Assembly (NCBI RefSeq): GCF_040807025.1
Contig: NC_090964.1
Location: forward strand, 9,820,214-9,884,213
Origin: Struthio camelus
Lineage: Eukaryota; Chordata; Aves; Struthioniformes; Struthionidae
Direction: 5' to 3'
DNA: 64,000 nt
Shown here: positions 35,101-50,100 of the stretch, piece by piece
Position numbering within the stretch: the first letter of the stretch is position 1
Layout of the letters: each line of letters starts with the position of its first letter
Position numbers and translations under genes: made by a program
Notes under the pieces: generated by a model
What the model was told of the DNA's origin: nothing
Databases searched by the model: none
Seen by the model: only the letters and a program-made list of their open reading frames with translations

Positions 35101-38100
35101 TATTTTGCACATGTTCCTAATTTTTATGTTGTCTCTGAACACAGGTTTTGCTGAACTACTCACAGAAATACTTGGGTCTCATGTGACGTGGCAGACAGTT
35201 CTGAGCATGGCTGGACATACCTTCTTTGACAATAACGTTGACTGAGCTTTGGCTCTGCAAGTTCCTCTCATCTTTAACTGTCAGAGTAAATTCGTATGTT
35301 CCAACCTGAAGGCCTGTTACAGTGGCAACACTGCTGTTGGCATTCTCCAGCTTGACACCATCTGGGCCCCTAACCAAAATACAAGAGGATCAGTTTAAAC
35401 CTTACATCAATCTCTGGAGCTTGTGTAACACCAAACAGGAGGCTCTAGCAGAGTTTATGGGGATGCAAGGAAGCAACTACGTTGTTCAGAACAAAGAGCA
35501 AGATCCCAATACTTGCACGAGAACAGTCTGGAAGATGATACCCACCGTGTTTTTTCCCAGACAAAGGAGACTATTTTCTGGTCATCTGAGCTCTTGCTGC
35601 CATCTAGAGTGGTGCTGTCCACAGGAAGAGTTAATTCCTTATCTGGACCAGCATCTGCCTTTGGGGGCTTATTGTTCTCTGAAAAAGGATTGCAGTATTT
35701 TTCATACATATGCCAGAGCTTACTCCCCCAGCATTAAAAAGTGTCTCTATGTTCCCTAATCTATTTCTTGCCCATTATCTTGACTTTGTACTCAGAGAAA
35801 GTGAGATAAAAAGCAGTTAAGAGTTCCGTCCAGAGTTTCATTCACAGATCTGCAATAAAATAAGAATGAAACTCAGGAGTCTTGATTTTTGCTCTCACTT
35901 TTCCTGCTCCTGTCCCAGGACCTAGCACTGTGGGCAGAGGCAGCTCCCAGTAAATACAACCCTGCCATTATGGTTAAACAATATTATACACGATGCGGTC
36001 TAGTTAGTAAGAGAACAACCTACTAAGGCAATAGTCCTATAGTCTTTCCTTTGTCAGTTTATCAGCAACACACCGGGCCCAGGAAGCACCTGAATTAGAG
36101 CAGCTTTGCTGAAAGCAATGCACAACTACTCTAGGATTTAGAGTACGCTGTCAGAACGATGCTCACCTCTAAACATTGGCATAGAGGCAGCAAAAGCAGT
36201 CTTCCTTGCTATCCCTATTCATTTATCAAAACAGTCCTCTCAAAGGGCAGCTTACCTGGCTGGACTATAACAGTGACCTCTGCAGTAGACTGGTGCCCAG
36301 CGGAATCTGTCACTATTAACTGGTAAGTGTAATCACCTTCTTGCATTGCAGAGAGCTGTAAGACTGGAGTCCTCACTCCCTTTGAGAAAACATATTCACA
36401 TATTAAGAAGATTTTTTACACTGATGAGAACAGATCTGAAGAACTCTCCTTCTAAACCAGTTATCAGCAGATTCTAGGGGCTTCTTATTAATTCCTGTTA
36501 GGGCTCAGAAAGCCGTGCTGCTCAAGAGAAAAGAAGCATGCAAGGCACTTGCAGCCAAACTTGCATACAGCAACAAGGACAACGTTGTGAGATATAACAA
36601 GAGCAACGTCATATAGGTGTGCATATCTTTTGTGATTCAAGAGTTATCAATCCAAGTGACATCGCTTGGGAACTCTGTACAAATCACACACACTGTGAAC
36701 CTGATCCAAAAGAAAAGTCAAGTCCCTGCTTTACACTGCTTAGGACTGAGGTGCGTCTGGCTCAGCAAAAGTCAGACTCCAAGGTTCAGCTCAAAAGATC
36801 CAGTCCATTGTGTCTGCCCAGCTTAGGACATGCATGACCTGTTACAAGACTTACCTGACTGGGTCATGCTGTGAATCTGAATATAATCCTGACTGATAGT
36901 CAGCTAAAATATGATACAGTCTGGCTCCACTCCTGTTGATAGCACTTAAGCATCCATATTATACCTGCATTGATTTAGCTATCACTGACATTCTGGAGAA
37001 TCCAGCGACTGAACAAACCACATAGAACACGCTTCCCTTGCGGCATATAGGTTAGAAAGAGATACATTGGTGTGATCAAGTTGTGCTGAGACTTGCTGTA
37101 AAGGACATCAATCTTCAAAGCCATCAAGCTTCCATCCCTCTTCATCTTCTATTCATCAGCAACATTTAGAACTACGCTGCTCAAGAATGGGGAGAGGAGG
37201 CCAGTGAAAACCTATGGTTAGACTGGTGTGTCAGCTCAGCCATTCAACCAATACCATCTTCATGCGTATTTAGTTTTAGGTACATATTTAATCAACACGT
37301 GCTTGCTTTGTAGGATTATAAGAAGCATTTGCTAATAGCAATTTAAAAATGGTTTGATTATAGAAATAAGACGCTAATAAGTAATACGGGACGAGCACTG
37401 GAGACTTCTACCAACCTGCATCTCCATCACCTTTCCTTTGCTATTAGGACTGAGCAGCCACTCATAGCTGACAATGCTGTGATCATCGGTGCTCTGGTTG
37501 CCATAGAGGGTGATGGAGTTCTGAGGCAGTGTGATCACTTGGTTTGGGCCTGCATTTGCCACTGGAGGATAATCCACTGCTTTGTTCACAGTCAAGCTTG
37601 CAGTGGTGGAATTGCTGGCACCATCCGAGTCCACTACAGTTAGACTGAAGACAAAAAAAGTGCTAACAGTGAAAAAAACCATGATGGCCAGAGTGGAATA
37701 CAAAACAAACAGGGTGCTAGCTGTCTGGAGCTAACTGAAATGCAAGAGAAGAGTTAGAAACCTAAAGATACATTTAAGGACAGATTTTTTTTTTTTGCAG
37801 GACTGAAAAAACATGGTTTGAGGCAACTATGCTTTTTCTGAATAGCAAAACACAACCACCTTTCATGCCTAATTACCAGCCTCAGTGCAACTTAAGAAAT
37901 TCAGAAGTCATGTCCATCTCTGAAATTGAAGTTTACCACCCAGTTTGGAGATAAAAACATGCTAGTGAAAGAAGATCGTCTGCTTTCACACTGCGCACAG
38001 TTGTGATGGAAAAAGACTTCCCCAAGTACAACATTGCCTCCCAAAAGATGCCCATTAACAAGGACACTACATAACATCATAGCCAAACAACTGACTTACT

Positions 38101-41100
38101 ATATTCTAGTTCTTGCATGGGAGCATCATGATAGAGTCTGAAAGAGCTGCTTTGCTTTTAAGTACCTGGACTTGCTATCAGTACCAGAGCATGAAAGCAG
38201 ATAGTTAAAATATACATGAGAAAATTGCGTTCTCTAAGCACCAAAGCCTCCTTCTGATCCCTTTTTACTAAAACCTATGCCCAACAGTAAAAAATTCCCA
38301 TGTAGTGACAAATAGTGAAAAAATGCTTGCTTATTCTACAAGCAGCAATGAAGGACAAAGTTAAGACTATATCCTATTAACTTCATACATCTACTACATC
38401 AGAAGCGCAGTGGTCTCACCAGCAACACGAAATAAAAGTTCATTCCAAGGGCCAGTCATCGCTAGCCCACAGCCTGGAGACAGTATCCCTCCTCAAGTAG
38501 GCTAATATCACAAAATAGAACTGTTTTTTGCTAAATTTAGATCTGAACAGTAGTCTGACTAGTTCGTATACCAACTGTCTAAGACAAAAACAAGTGTTCA
38601 GTCATAGGTACTCAAGTTAATTTTATTTACTAGACCTGTTGCTGCAGTGAACATGAACACCACACCAAAATGCAGACCAAAGAAAAAACATGTAAGAACA
38701 AGCATTAGAATAATATCAGCTAATACCTATTACCCAGATGTTTGCAGAAAACCATTAGGCCACATTCAGTTATCTGAGACAAATGCATTGCATTTGGAAA
38801 GTAGATTTAAAAACTGAATTTCTTCTTAAGCCTTTAGCCAAACAATTTATTTTTGACATCTCAGGAGACATTTTGTAGCTCTGACAGACCATATTTTCCC
38901 TTCTGCCATCATCTAAGATCAGTGTTACAACTTAAGGAAAAAAACTACCTGGACAGCTTACCTCTTCTAAAGAGTTATAAAGTTATGAACTTCTGAAAAG
39001 TTATAAAGCTTCTTGAAAGGGAATGGAGAGAGAGGGAAAAATCAGAATACAGGCTTCTTTTCTTGGGTGCTTTGTTTTGGAAGCCAGACTAACACTTCAG
39101 GAATCTTATAAGTTTTATTCTTAAGAGAGGAGAACTTATCATTTCTTCCAGGAAGAACTTACCTGAACGTGTAATTCCCAGGTAGCAGGTTGGTCAGCGT
39201 CAATATGGCAGTATCAGTAGAAACCTTTTCCTCTCGCAAAGGACCCTTCAATTCTTCCCAATGATAACTGACAATTTTATCATCATCAGTGCTTTCTGTT
39301 ACAATTAGGGAAGAAAATGCACATACAAGAAGTTGGAAAACACTGCTTCACAAAACCCACAGGTTCAGCCCCGCTTTACTGCGATGCCTAATGGGCAAAG
39401 GCATTTTTGGTCCATGGCCAGAGATCTCTGTTATTCTCAGATACCCAAACTGTACACTCTCCTCTGCACGGTTTCACTGGTACACTCTAAAATACCCTTA
39501 ATCCCAGGTTTGTGTGTGTGTCAGGCAGAGACAAAAAACACTAACAAAATAATCCCAGCTGTGGGCAAGACAACCTGAATATATTTAAGAGAACTCCTGA
39601 AGAGCTCTAAAGGGGGCAGGGATCAGCACAGACTGCATGTTAGCTAAATGATATGCCTGAAGCTTAATACAAGAGGCTGGTACCAGAAATTTTTTTGATT
39701 CTAAGCAGCAACTTTCTAGGGTTTCTCCTGTTTCAGGAGAGTCACTCAGGACAGTGTCGTTCAAAAGGAAACACGGAGAGGTACTGTTGGTGCATATTCC
39801 CCTCTCCTGTTCAAAAGCAGCTGACTCTTTTCACTAATGTGCATTTGACAATGTCACAGCCAGTTCCTCTAAAAACCATTCCAAAAGGGCCAGTCCAGAA
39901 CCAAACACACAGAAGCCACGCTTGCTAGATTACTGCATTTAACCGAGCAGGTACTCACGGCTGCCATCAATAACAGTCGAAATGGTTGGCAGTGAAATCT
40001 CCTGGAACTGCGGGGACACAATGGCAACAGGGGGCTGATTCACCCGAGGCTCTGCAACAACAATTGAGCTGTTACAATGACATCTACAGGCAGATCATGA
40101 TACAAAGCACCAAGGAACCCTTTGAAACCCAAGGAACCTGCCCAAACAACTCTCTGAAACTACTCTGCCCTTGTGCACGAGGGGTGGTTAGCATGATACA
40201 TGCTGCACATCCCCTCTCCTCAGCCCTATATACTCCCTCATCCCTGCTATCATTCAACTGGCAGCCCAGTGAGTCCAGGAGAGGAGTCCTAAGTGTGGCT
40301 GCATGGCACAGCAGTTCTACAAGACAGCCACTAATCAGGCCAACTGCAGAGAACTGCATGTCAACAGCGCAACGATTTGTGCTCAGAAGGAATCTAAAAA
40401 AAAAAAAAAAAAGGAAGTGAATTGCCACCAGGCTAATACTCTAGAAATGACTGCTCTTGAACACTTGCAAAGGGAGTGCAAGCACACTTTGGCCACAAAG
40501 GTTGTGTAAAAAGTCTCACTGAAGCGTGCAAAATAAAGTTCTTGTGCATAAAAGGAGATGCCGAACCTGTGGTGTAACCTTCCCTCTTTACATTGCCTAT
40601 CTAAAAAGAGGGATCCAGTGACAAAGTCAACACAGGCTCCTAGTATTTACAGCAGCTCATCTGCAAACCATGTCTTTAAAAGCATCTTACAATAGAGAAT
40701 GAGATTTGACTTAACCTGCCTGTGGTTGGGAATGATATTCTTTACTGGACAGGGAAGAAAAGAACCTCGAAAGGAGCTTCAAAGCTCTGGCTTCCCTTCA
40801 TTTTCTGCTCCTGCTGCTATAAGCTTTTTACCCAGTTACAGCTAGTTTCTATTGAAGTAGCAAATGCCTAACCCTGGAAAACCGCTAAGCGCTTCTGAAG
40901 CGGTATCCCAGCTCTTTTTTTTAATTATTATACTGTATTCAATATAGCAGAGATAGCTATGTGTATTAGCAGTAGTTTCACATTTTAGCAAATGATTTAA
41001 CACACTTATACTTTTATGTATACTGAATTCACAGGTAATGAATTCTCACTATGTTAATCCAAGGTCCAATCAAATAAGCAAAATACCATGATATAAGTAT

Positions 41101-44100
41101 CATGGTTTAACAAAGACAGATGAAGTTAAGAAAAGATGCAGTTCCTCTGAACTCACTTGGATTCACCGTCACATTCACATAACCCTCTCCGTATGCATTT
41201 TCCCCATCGACAATGACTTTGAATTCATAGAGACCAACAGTAAGCTGGAAAGTAAACACAAAAGATTGTTTAAATTCTAATAGTAGAAACTTGCCAGGAG
41301 TTGCTAAAGGTCAAGTTACCACGCTTTGGCCTGGTACTGCATTAGGAGCATAAACACATGCAATTTTGTTCCAGTCTATACATATAAGGCAAAGGATGGT
41401 TCCCAAGCCAGAGCAACGGCAAGTATCTTTTCGTTTACAATGGCTATGCAGAAACCAAATACTAATATTTCTTACTGCCACAGGTGACACAGGGTTGTCA
41501 GTCAAGCTCGATTTTGTAGCAACAACAGGTAAACAGAAGAGATAATAGAGATTAGTTCAGCTTTTCTGGTCAGAGGAATCTGGGCTAGCAGACTGCATTT
41601 GAGATGAGAAAGGTTGCATGTAAGAAAAGAAAATCTCTTCCTGTGTGTCTTTACAAAGAAAATTATTTCTTCTGTTTCTTCTAGATGGCATGAGGCAGGC
41701 AGTCACCCCGTCTTGCTTCAGCACGGAGTGATGAAGGAAAGGGCAAGGGACTAGATGCTAGACAACAACCACTGTGTCCGAAAGGCTGAAACCCTGACAA
41801 AGACAGACATTTTCCTTTTGAAGGGCTTTTTTCTGCATGGTGTCATGACTAAAGCCTGTAAATTTTTTTGAGCGCACTAGGATCCAAAATGCTCAGGAGA
41901 ACATCCCATAAAAACAAAATTGTATCATAACGTATTATTGAAAGTCATTCTCTTTTTAAGAATCCTCACATGCAGAAAACGACAATCCTTTCACTGGGTT
42001 AGAGCTTGTCTTAAAGCAGCAGCCAGGAGCTTTCTATGCTGATCCCGTTAATAAGAGTCATGGAATATCTGAACTCCCTTCTTCAGTGGGGAGTACAAGG
42101 CTTCAGACCTAAACTGACTACCACACTGTTTCGGTAGCAAAAATATTCAGAGCCATTCGTTAAATTGTGCCATTTGTATATGGTTTGACACACCGCTTGT
42201 AGGCAGCTTTTAGACCCTGAAATCAATTTCTTCTTTCCCCCATGCCAGATCAATCTTCTCTTTATAAGAGACTTAGAAGAGGGCTTGCAGTTGAATGCTG
42301 GCTGCCTGCCCATCATGCAATTTCCTATTCATCCTGAAATCACATACAAGTCTTTCCTGGTTGCCAAGGTCCCTGTCTTCTCCACTTGGCATTCCACACA
42401 GCAGGATAGTAAGCAGCAAAAGCTTTACCTTAGATAACTTAAGGGTCTGGGAGTGCTTCCCTTCCATTTCTCCACTGTAGTCTTTTGGATGAGTAATGAG
42501 TTCCCACTCATAGGAGTAACTAGTTCCTTTAAAAAAAAAAAAAAAAGTTCTAGAAGTTAATTCTTAAAAGACCACCTTTTCCCTTCTGTCATGCTGAAGA
42601 ACAGCAAAGGTGTTAAACATTTACAAGGTCCATTCTGCTGCACTATGGAAAAATAAGACAGCATGGCGTTTAGACTGCAGCTTTTGGGGAATATACCCAG
42701 GAAAAGAGACAACCTGTGCTTCTAAACATGTTTACTCTGGAGCCAAAAACCTTCTTGCAGCCTCCTAAGGTATTAGAGAGCTTTGGAACAATCACAGCTT
42801 CAGGATGTTGACAGAAGTCTTTCTGTGCCCACAAATCCTGCTGGCACAACGTAAAGCCAGTTTTTGAAAAGGAATGCATCCCATTTAACACTGCTGCTGC
42901 ACAACATGTAACATGCTTGCCTCTCCTTGGCAAGTCTCCCACTGCCATCGTGGACACAGCTATACATGCAAACTCCACAAATACTTGTGAACAATTTGCA
43001 TGATGAAATGGAGCGTATATAGAAATAAGTTCCTCAGTGTGTCAACCACCTCAAAGTCAGACTTTAATACAGATGATGAGAAATCACTTGCTAAGACAGG
43101 CTGTCACAAGCCCTGCAAGCACACATCACCAAGAGCTGCTGAAGACCCACTGCCTCCTCACATAGCACTTTGAGAATAAGCTGTCTTGCAAGTCTAATCT
43201 AATGATTGTGGCATTTTTAAGGCTTTTGTCTCTCGCTATTTTCTGCGAGAGGCAGCATGGGATAACAGTACAGGAGGCCTAGTTTCTACAGAAAACTGTA
43301 CTCTGATGGAAGGTATTGGAACGCTGTATCTAATGTTTATTTTTACCAGCATATGCCCTAAGGAGAACTCCCAGCGAAGCCTTACCAGGCGGTGGTTCAG
43401 GAAGCACAAACGCATTCAGTTGAACTTCATTCTTTGGTAGGGTCACTTGGACGCTGTCTCCAGCTGAAACTACCAGCTCCTTTATAACTGAGAGGGAGAA
43501 ACACAGAATTGAAAGAGGAAGAGGAAAAAAATAGATACGTACATAAAAACTGCCTGGGCTTCAGAGTCTACGGAATAAAAGCCAGCTACAAACGGCTGTA
43601 TTTTGTAAACATCCCATCACTCAATATAGCTTCTGTTTCAGGTTTCAGACTATTTCAGACTACTTTTAATGCAAAAGCACTAATGAGGTTTTACAATTTT
43701 AAGGCAAGCCCAAAATTACTCAGTCACCTCTCTCTTTGCAGATACTGTGCAGTTCCTGCTTCTTTTGTAAAGAGCTGAAATGTGATCCCCTGACCTTGTA
43801 CAGGGGCCTCTATTCACCCAGGTCCAGCAGGATGAGAAGGGTTTTACCCGACAGGTTTTCAGGAGAAAACCCAGATGCACTCTCATGGACAGAGCAAGAC
43901 AAACATTGCAATTCAGTAAATAGCAATTTCAGATCTTTACAAATATATGAGGAATTCAAAGTATTTCTTAGTCAAAAAATTGCTTGGGGGCCAACAGATT
44001 TTTTAAAATCTGCATAGCTACCACATTCATGCTACGGGAATTCAAAATATAAGTAAAATGAAAAGCTTCGTATTTCCTCTTCTTCCCCATCTTTTCCAGT

Positions 44101-47100
44101 TCAGAAAAGTCAGTAGCATTTCTTAAAACTTTTCTTGCTATTCTATTTCAAATAAATTGACAGGTAGGTTGCTTTTAAAGACTACCAGATAAAGGCATGA
44201 AAAATACGGTCTGTGGCATTTTCTTCTGCTTGTTATTAGCATTCAGATGACCAGAAAGTTGACTGCATTTCTTAAGAGCATCTTTGCCTCCTCCTTCTCT
44301 TCCCGTTTATTTATTTATTTTTTTAATTTTGAGGCCTGGGAATTATGCCTAGAAAACAAAAATTAAAGTTTGCTATTCCCTAGTTTGAGCCCCATTGAAG
44401 ATAATGTTTCAGATATACGCACCAAAAGTCTAAGTTAAAAAAAGATAGGGAAAACATCGTTAAGCGTTTAGTCTTCCTTCCAACAGCTTATTAGCTATTG
44501 GAAATAACTAGTTAACTAAGAGAAAACAAGTTTGTCAAACCCTCTTTTTCCTCTCAATTACTCAGTCTTCTGGAATATTTTAACTCCATCAGTCTTTCAG
44601 TCCCAAAAATTTCCAAGGTAAAAGGAAATCTGACCTTCTAGTAGAAAAAACAAACAGACAAAAACCCCAAACCCCTTTTGGAAAAACAACCCTTATCATC
44701 TTTGTATTATTTAGTGAAACAAGGAGGCCCTAGCTACATTACTTTTCCAACACAAATCACTTAAGTCATTTAATATATATTTTCCAGCTTTAGCTGGGTA
44801 AGCCTTTAGAAAGAATAGCAACTTGTTAGTACAAGTACCCAACCAGCTTCCTGTCAAAAAAGTCTTTGGATGCAGCATTTCCTTTACACTTTCCATTTGT
44901 CCTCTCCAAAGGGAAAAGGAACCCTAAATTCAAAAGAATTCAGCCAGGGATACTAAAGTAAACTGGATTTACTGAATTTTGAGATATCAGACAACCAGTA
45001 CACACCATTCCACGTAAGCACACATCCTTGCAGGATGAGCTAATGGTCTGAGTGGGCTGACAGAGAACTATCCAAAGTGCATTTTTGGTTTTACACGTTT
45101 TCAAATTTTTGCTTTAAGAAATACCTCTGAACAGAAACAAGTCATTTTTCTGCAAAGCAAGGCATGGCTAATGGCCAAGTACACTGTTCTCCAAAGCTAA
45201 ACTGTGCACTGACGTTTCAGGTAGGGGGGAAAAAAAAAAAAATCAGTTACAATCCATTGTGAACAGACATGAAGATTTCTGCTCAGCTTGATAGACAGTG
45301 GCATGTCATAACGGCTGAAAGAATGTTTCACACGATTATGCCTTGCATCAAATCTCATCTTTCACTTTTGGAATGAAGATATCACCATTACTTTCAAGCT
45401 GTTCTTAGAAACAGATCCAATAGTCACATGCAGATTGGTTACGCTAAAAACCCATTCCAGGTCTTCATAAATTAATGGGGAGTAACTGGCACACGTGCTG
45501 AAGAGCCTGTCTCAATACCCTTTAAAAGATACCCTAATTTCTGAAATTATCCAGTGTTTTTCAATGCTGCAACAGCTTGTCAACAAAATGTAAATAAACG
45601 AGAGTTGCTGGAGCACTGTATGTTCTCACCTGGGGTGGGGGCAGTAGTACTTGGTGATATAGGAGCGTTGGTTTGGATTGTGGGAACACTGCCATTTGTG
45701 GGAACACCACTCGGCACGGAAGTAGCAACCTGCATCTTCATTGTGGTTTTACCCTGAACAGCACTGACTGTGGGCATCTCTGAGGAGTGAGGATGGACAA
45801 AAGCATCATCTGGCTGCCTAGGTTTTTCGGTCTTTCCAACGGCTGTCAAGCCCAGAGCTACAGGACTGGAGAACGTAGCCAATGCCGATGGTTCTGGCAC
45901 AGATGTTCCTGTGTGGACCTGGAAAGGAAAAAGTAACCTTAGCTTGACTGAAGTCTGAATGTCAACTTTGTTTCACTGTGTTGGTTTCACAGTGGAGCCA
46001 AATTCCTTTGGATTATGCTATATATCAAACTCCACCAGAAGTTAAGACTTCACCTCCTCCAATTAGAGAGGGCGAAGACTCCCTTGTTTGTTTTTCCCCA
46101 ACAAGAAGGATGTTTTACTGCTTCCTCGTCTGTCTTCTAAAATATTTCTCTCTATTCTTCCAGAGTTCCTCCTCCAGAACAGAGAGGCCATTTTAAGCTC
46201 AAAATGGCCTAACACCAGTTAAGATCTTAGATCTGAAGTACTGCATCTGAAGTGCCACTGCTGTTGATGTGGCAAACATGGCAGAAGATCCTAGGTTCAA
46301 AATTGTAGTGAGTGGAGCTAAAAGAATGGAGAGAGAGAATAAGACAGAAGCAGAAAAGAGGAACCAGGAAATAGGGTTCACTTTGGCCATTTATTCTGGC
46401 CATGCATTCCTTTTTCTGAAGCTGTACAGTTGGCAGGCACAAAGGAAGAGGATTCCAATAGCATTTTTCTGTAACTTTCAAATCATTGCAGCAAGTTGAT
46501 ATTATTTCAAAAACATTCTTCAAAGCAAGACGACCTGACACAAACAGTTCCCTGAGTACATGCCACAGGAGATACTGCTGGGGCAGGGAGTTAACCTTGC
46601 GGGCAGAAAGCTTGCACACATCCATGCAGGATGAGCCACTTTATTGAAAATAAGCAAAGTGGACAAGAACAATTTCCTTTCTTTCATCAGAAAATTCCTT
46701 TTACAGTACCTATCCCCATTCAGGTTCTTAGCCTGCAGGGTAGTACCCTGCCAATTCACCTTTCATCATAAAATACATGCGTACATTTTGTTGAGCTAAC
46801 TCTATTTTGAGAGCATCTGCTAAATACTTAAAATGAAGCAATTTACCATCTTTGACTTGGGAAATGTTTTGTAGCTGAATTGCCCAGCACTGCTCCCTAC
46901 TAGAGCAGCTGGTCAAAAGCTCATATTGGAGGAAACATTCTCATGCTTTTATGCAATACTACTGGCATTCAGTCCAGGAAATGAAAACAGTAAAAATGCT
47001 CTAGACCACAGTGGGCAACATCCTGTCAGTAAATGGGCTGGGCTTCAGAAAACAGTTAAATACTAGTAGTAAAAATAAAGCCATCGCTGCACATACTGGT

Positions 47101-50100
47101 ACAGCCAGCCAAGCCGAAAGCAGCAAGGAAAGAGTTGAAAGCTTCTCTGTAAGAATTTTTTTTTTGTACTCTCGGGCTAACCATTTCCTCTCCTGCACCT
47201 CAGCTAACTCTCCCTTAGTCACAGAATTCAAAGAACCTCAATTCATTTGTATATTTAACAAACTTTCAAGCTTCAGGGACAGAAGAAACAAACACTGTTT
47301 ATTAGCATTACGGACACAAACTTTTTTTTTCCCCCCCTATTTGCTTGCTTGTTCATGGGCTTCCTCTACCTTTAGCAAAACTGGAGATTATCTGGAACAG
47401 AGGCAGGCAAAATCCGACACAGCGCTCTGTGTGGTTGCTCATCAGCAGCCTCAGGACAGCAGTTCCAAACAATGCACGACAACCTGCAGCACTAGTCAAC
47501 TAGAGTTACTGACTCCCCTTTGCCAAGTAAGCAAATAAGATACAGTTAGAAATACTGGCATTCTAAGATGACAAGAGCAGAAAGACCAGGCAGAAACTCA
47601 GACACTTAAGACAGACTATTTAGAAAAGGCACAGGAGCAGAAAGACCCCATGACTTGACACAGCTATAGGGAAGCACTTTTTGCTTAACAGGAACCAACC
47701 CACAGAGGTGGCAAGAACAGCTGTCACAAATGGTGCACAGGAGATGAGCGTCTACCCGCTGGGCACAACAACTGAGACCTCAACTTTGCTCAATAATGTT
47801 CTCAGTGAGCTGGGTGCTTCCCTGACTCATTTTTTAATGCCTAAAAAAACCTCTACAGTTTACAGAGATCCTCTTCCTCCTCCCAAAAGTCTTCAGGATG
47901 AATTGACAGCCAAATGTCTGCAGAGAGCTCAAATTAGATAAGCTTTGCCTGGGGCAACGTAACAGCCAAAATGCCTCTAATGCTTGCAAGCTGAGACAGT
48001 TCTTATCTTTACTCCATAACCCAGAATTCTTTAAAGCAAAGAACAGAAGATTTCATTCTTCAGGATAAAGAAGGAGACTAGAAGTTTGCCAGCTGCCCTA
48101 TCTTATTAGCTTACAAAATAGACAGAGAAAAGTGGCATATTGGTCTGAGTGAACATGTGAGTGTCAGACACTTTTGATTCCTATCCCTAACTCCCTTTGG
48201 CCTGGGATAAGTGACCTGGCCTCCCTATCTTAAAATCCTACATCTGTAGAATAGAGCAAGAGCAACTAAGTGCATCTGAATTTGCACTGAACATTAAGTT
48301 ACTTGAAAGAACAATATTGTGTAAAGGACGTTTGTTTTATTTAAATAGGACTTAATTCAGTGAGCTTGGTCTGAATTTACAAAGCAGGCTCTCTGCATCT
48401 CAGATAGTGTCTAATAGTTTGCTTTAGGTGCAGTGTCTGTGAGGACTTCAGAGACACTCAGCGGATATGGGGAATGCCACTAACCACTACAGAATTAGTG
48501 CTGGCTATGAAAGAGACCTTTCCTCTTTCCTCCCAGCGTAAAAAGTGCCCCAAACTAGCAGGATATATGACAGTACGAACCAAACCTCAGGTGTGCTAGG
48601 GCCAACCATAGCTAAAATTGTGACGTCCTGAATGTAGGAATGAGCTCCCTTTTGATTCTGTTGCAACAATTCCATTTTGAAGCTTTCTGCACAGCCTGCC
48701 TGCAGACGTGCTGCAGTAATCATCTTCATCAGTAGTGCTGCACTTCAATTCTTATCCTGATCGGCTATTAAATCCCGTGCTTTATCTTAAAATTGGCGAA
48801 CACCTCTTACAACAGGGCAGGAACTGAGATTTTGGTGCCTGCAGAATGTCACCCTCTTTAACGGAAAAGCACCAATTTCTCTTTCTTAGAGAAGGGCTGA
48901 TGAGCAGGGTGGACTGTAGTTTACTCACACTCTCCTTCACCCATCTCTGGCACTATAGAATGCATACTACAAAACTACAAATGAATGCTAGTTGTATGTT
49001 AGCAAATGACATTGCATATGACTACTGAGCTGTCAGAACTGCAAGAAAATTAAAACTCAGTGAGCTGCAAGGCAATGTTTTCCTAAAGCAGTCCCTTGAC
49101 CTTTCCCCAAGCCTTTAGGAGCAAAGGAAAAACATTTGCCTTGCCACCCGTTCAATGCTTGTCATCAAAAGGGAAGAACATGCACATTAATTTCTCTCTC
49201 CTCCTTTACAGAGGAGTCAAGAGCCAGTTTGACCACACATGTCTTTTCCCACTTGAGATGTTTGATGCTCTCAGGTACAACCTACTTTGCATGCAGTAAC
49301 GATCAAGTATTCTCTGCACCTTCCAGCCTACCTGCCAAACCTCCTTTAAGAATACAAGTATTAAATGCACTGCATTCACCTGATAAAGCAACATGCTCTG
49401 TGAACTCAACCAAATCTAGCCCAACTGTAACGCTATTGATCTCAGCATGCACGTAACATTATTTATTTTGGCTCATCACCAACCCAACTTGGAAAACTCT
49501 CTGCTTTAGCATCTGTCTCTTGCAAAGGCTGGCCACGTCTCAAGTGCAAAGCCCTGAATGTTATATCCTTGGCCTAAATTAAACTGTTCTCAAATCAGAA
49601 ATGCAAGGACAGTTGCATAGCTTGACTTATATTTTGCCAGTGAAAGTTAGATGATTCAATAATCAAGGAATTAGTCAAAGGCTGAGTAGAACCAGGTTCA
49701 ACTCAATACTCTAGTTAAGGTGGATTTTTATCCTGCTCCTCCTTAAAAACTCTATCCTAAACCTCAGAAATGTGAGTGCCAGGAATTCCACCACAGTCAA
49801 TACATTTTGTTAAAAAGTTTTTATTTTGATAAACCTGCATTTTGTCAAAACTTTCTAAGACTTTCTTACTAGCAAAAACCAATATGGAGAAGAAAAATCT
49901 TTCTCCAGCATACTTGCAACAGTTTACCTTAATGACAAAGAAGGGCACTTCCTAAAGATGGGAAACCTTGGCTACTCAGTGATATTCAGCAGGCAACTAG
50001 CCAACCTAATTTAATAATATTTGCAACCTGTTTATTTGGCAGATACCAAACGGTAATAATATGACAACTCAGAATGCTGCAACACTGCAAACTGAACAAG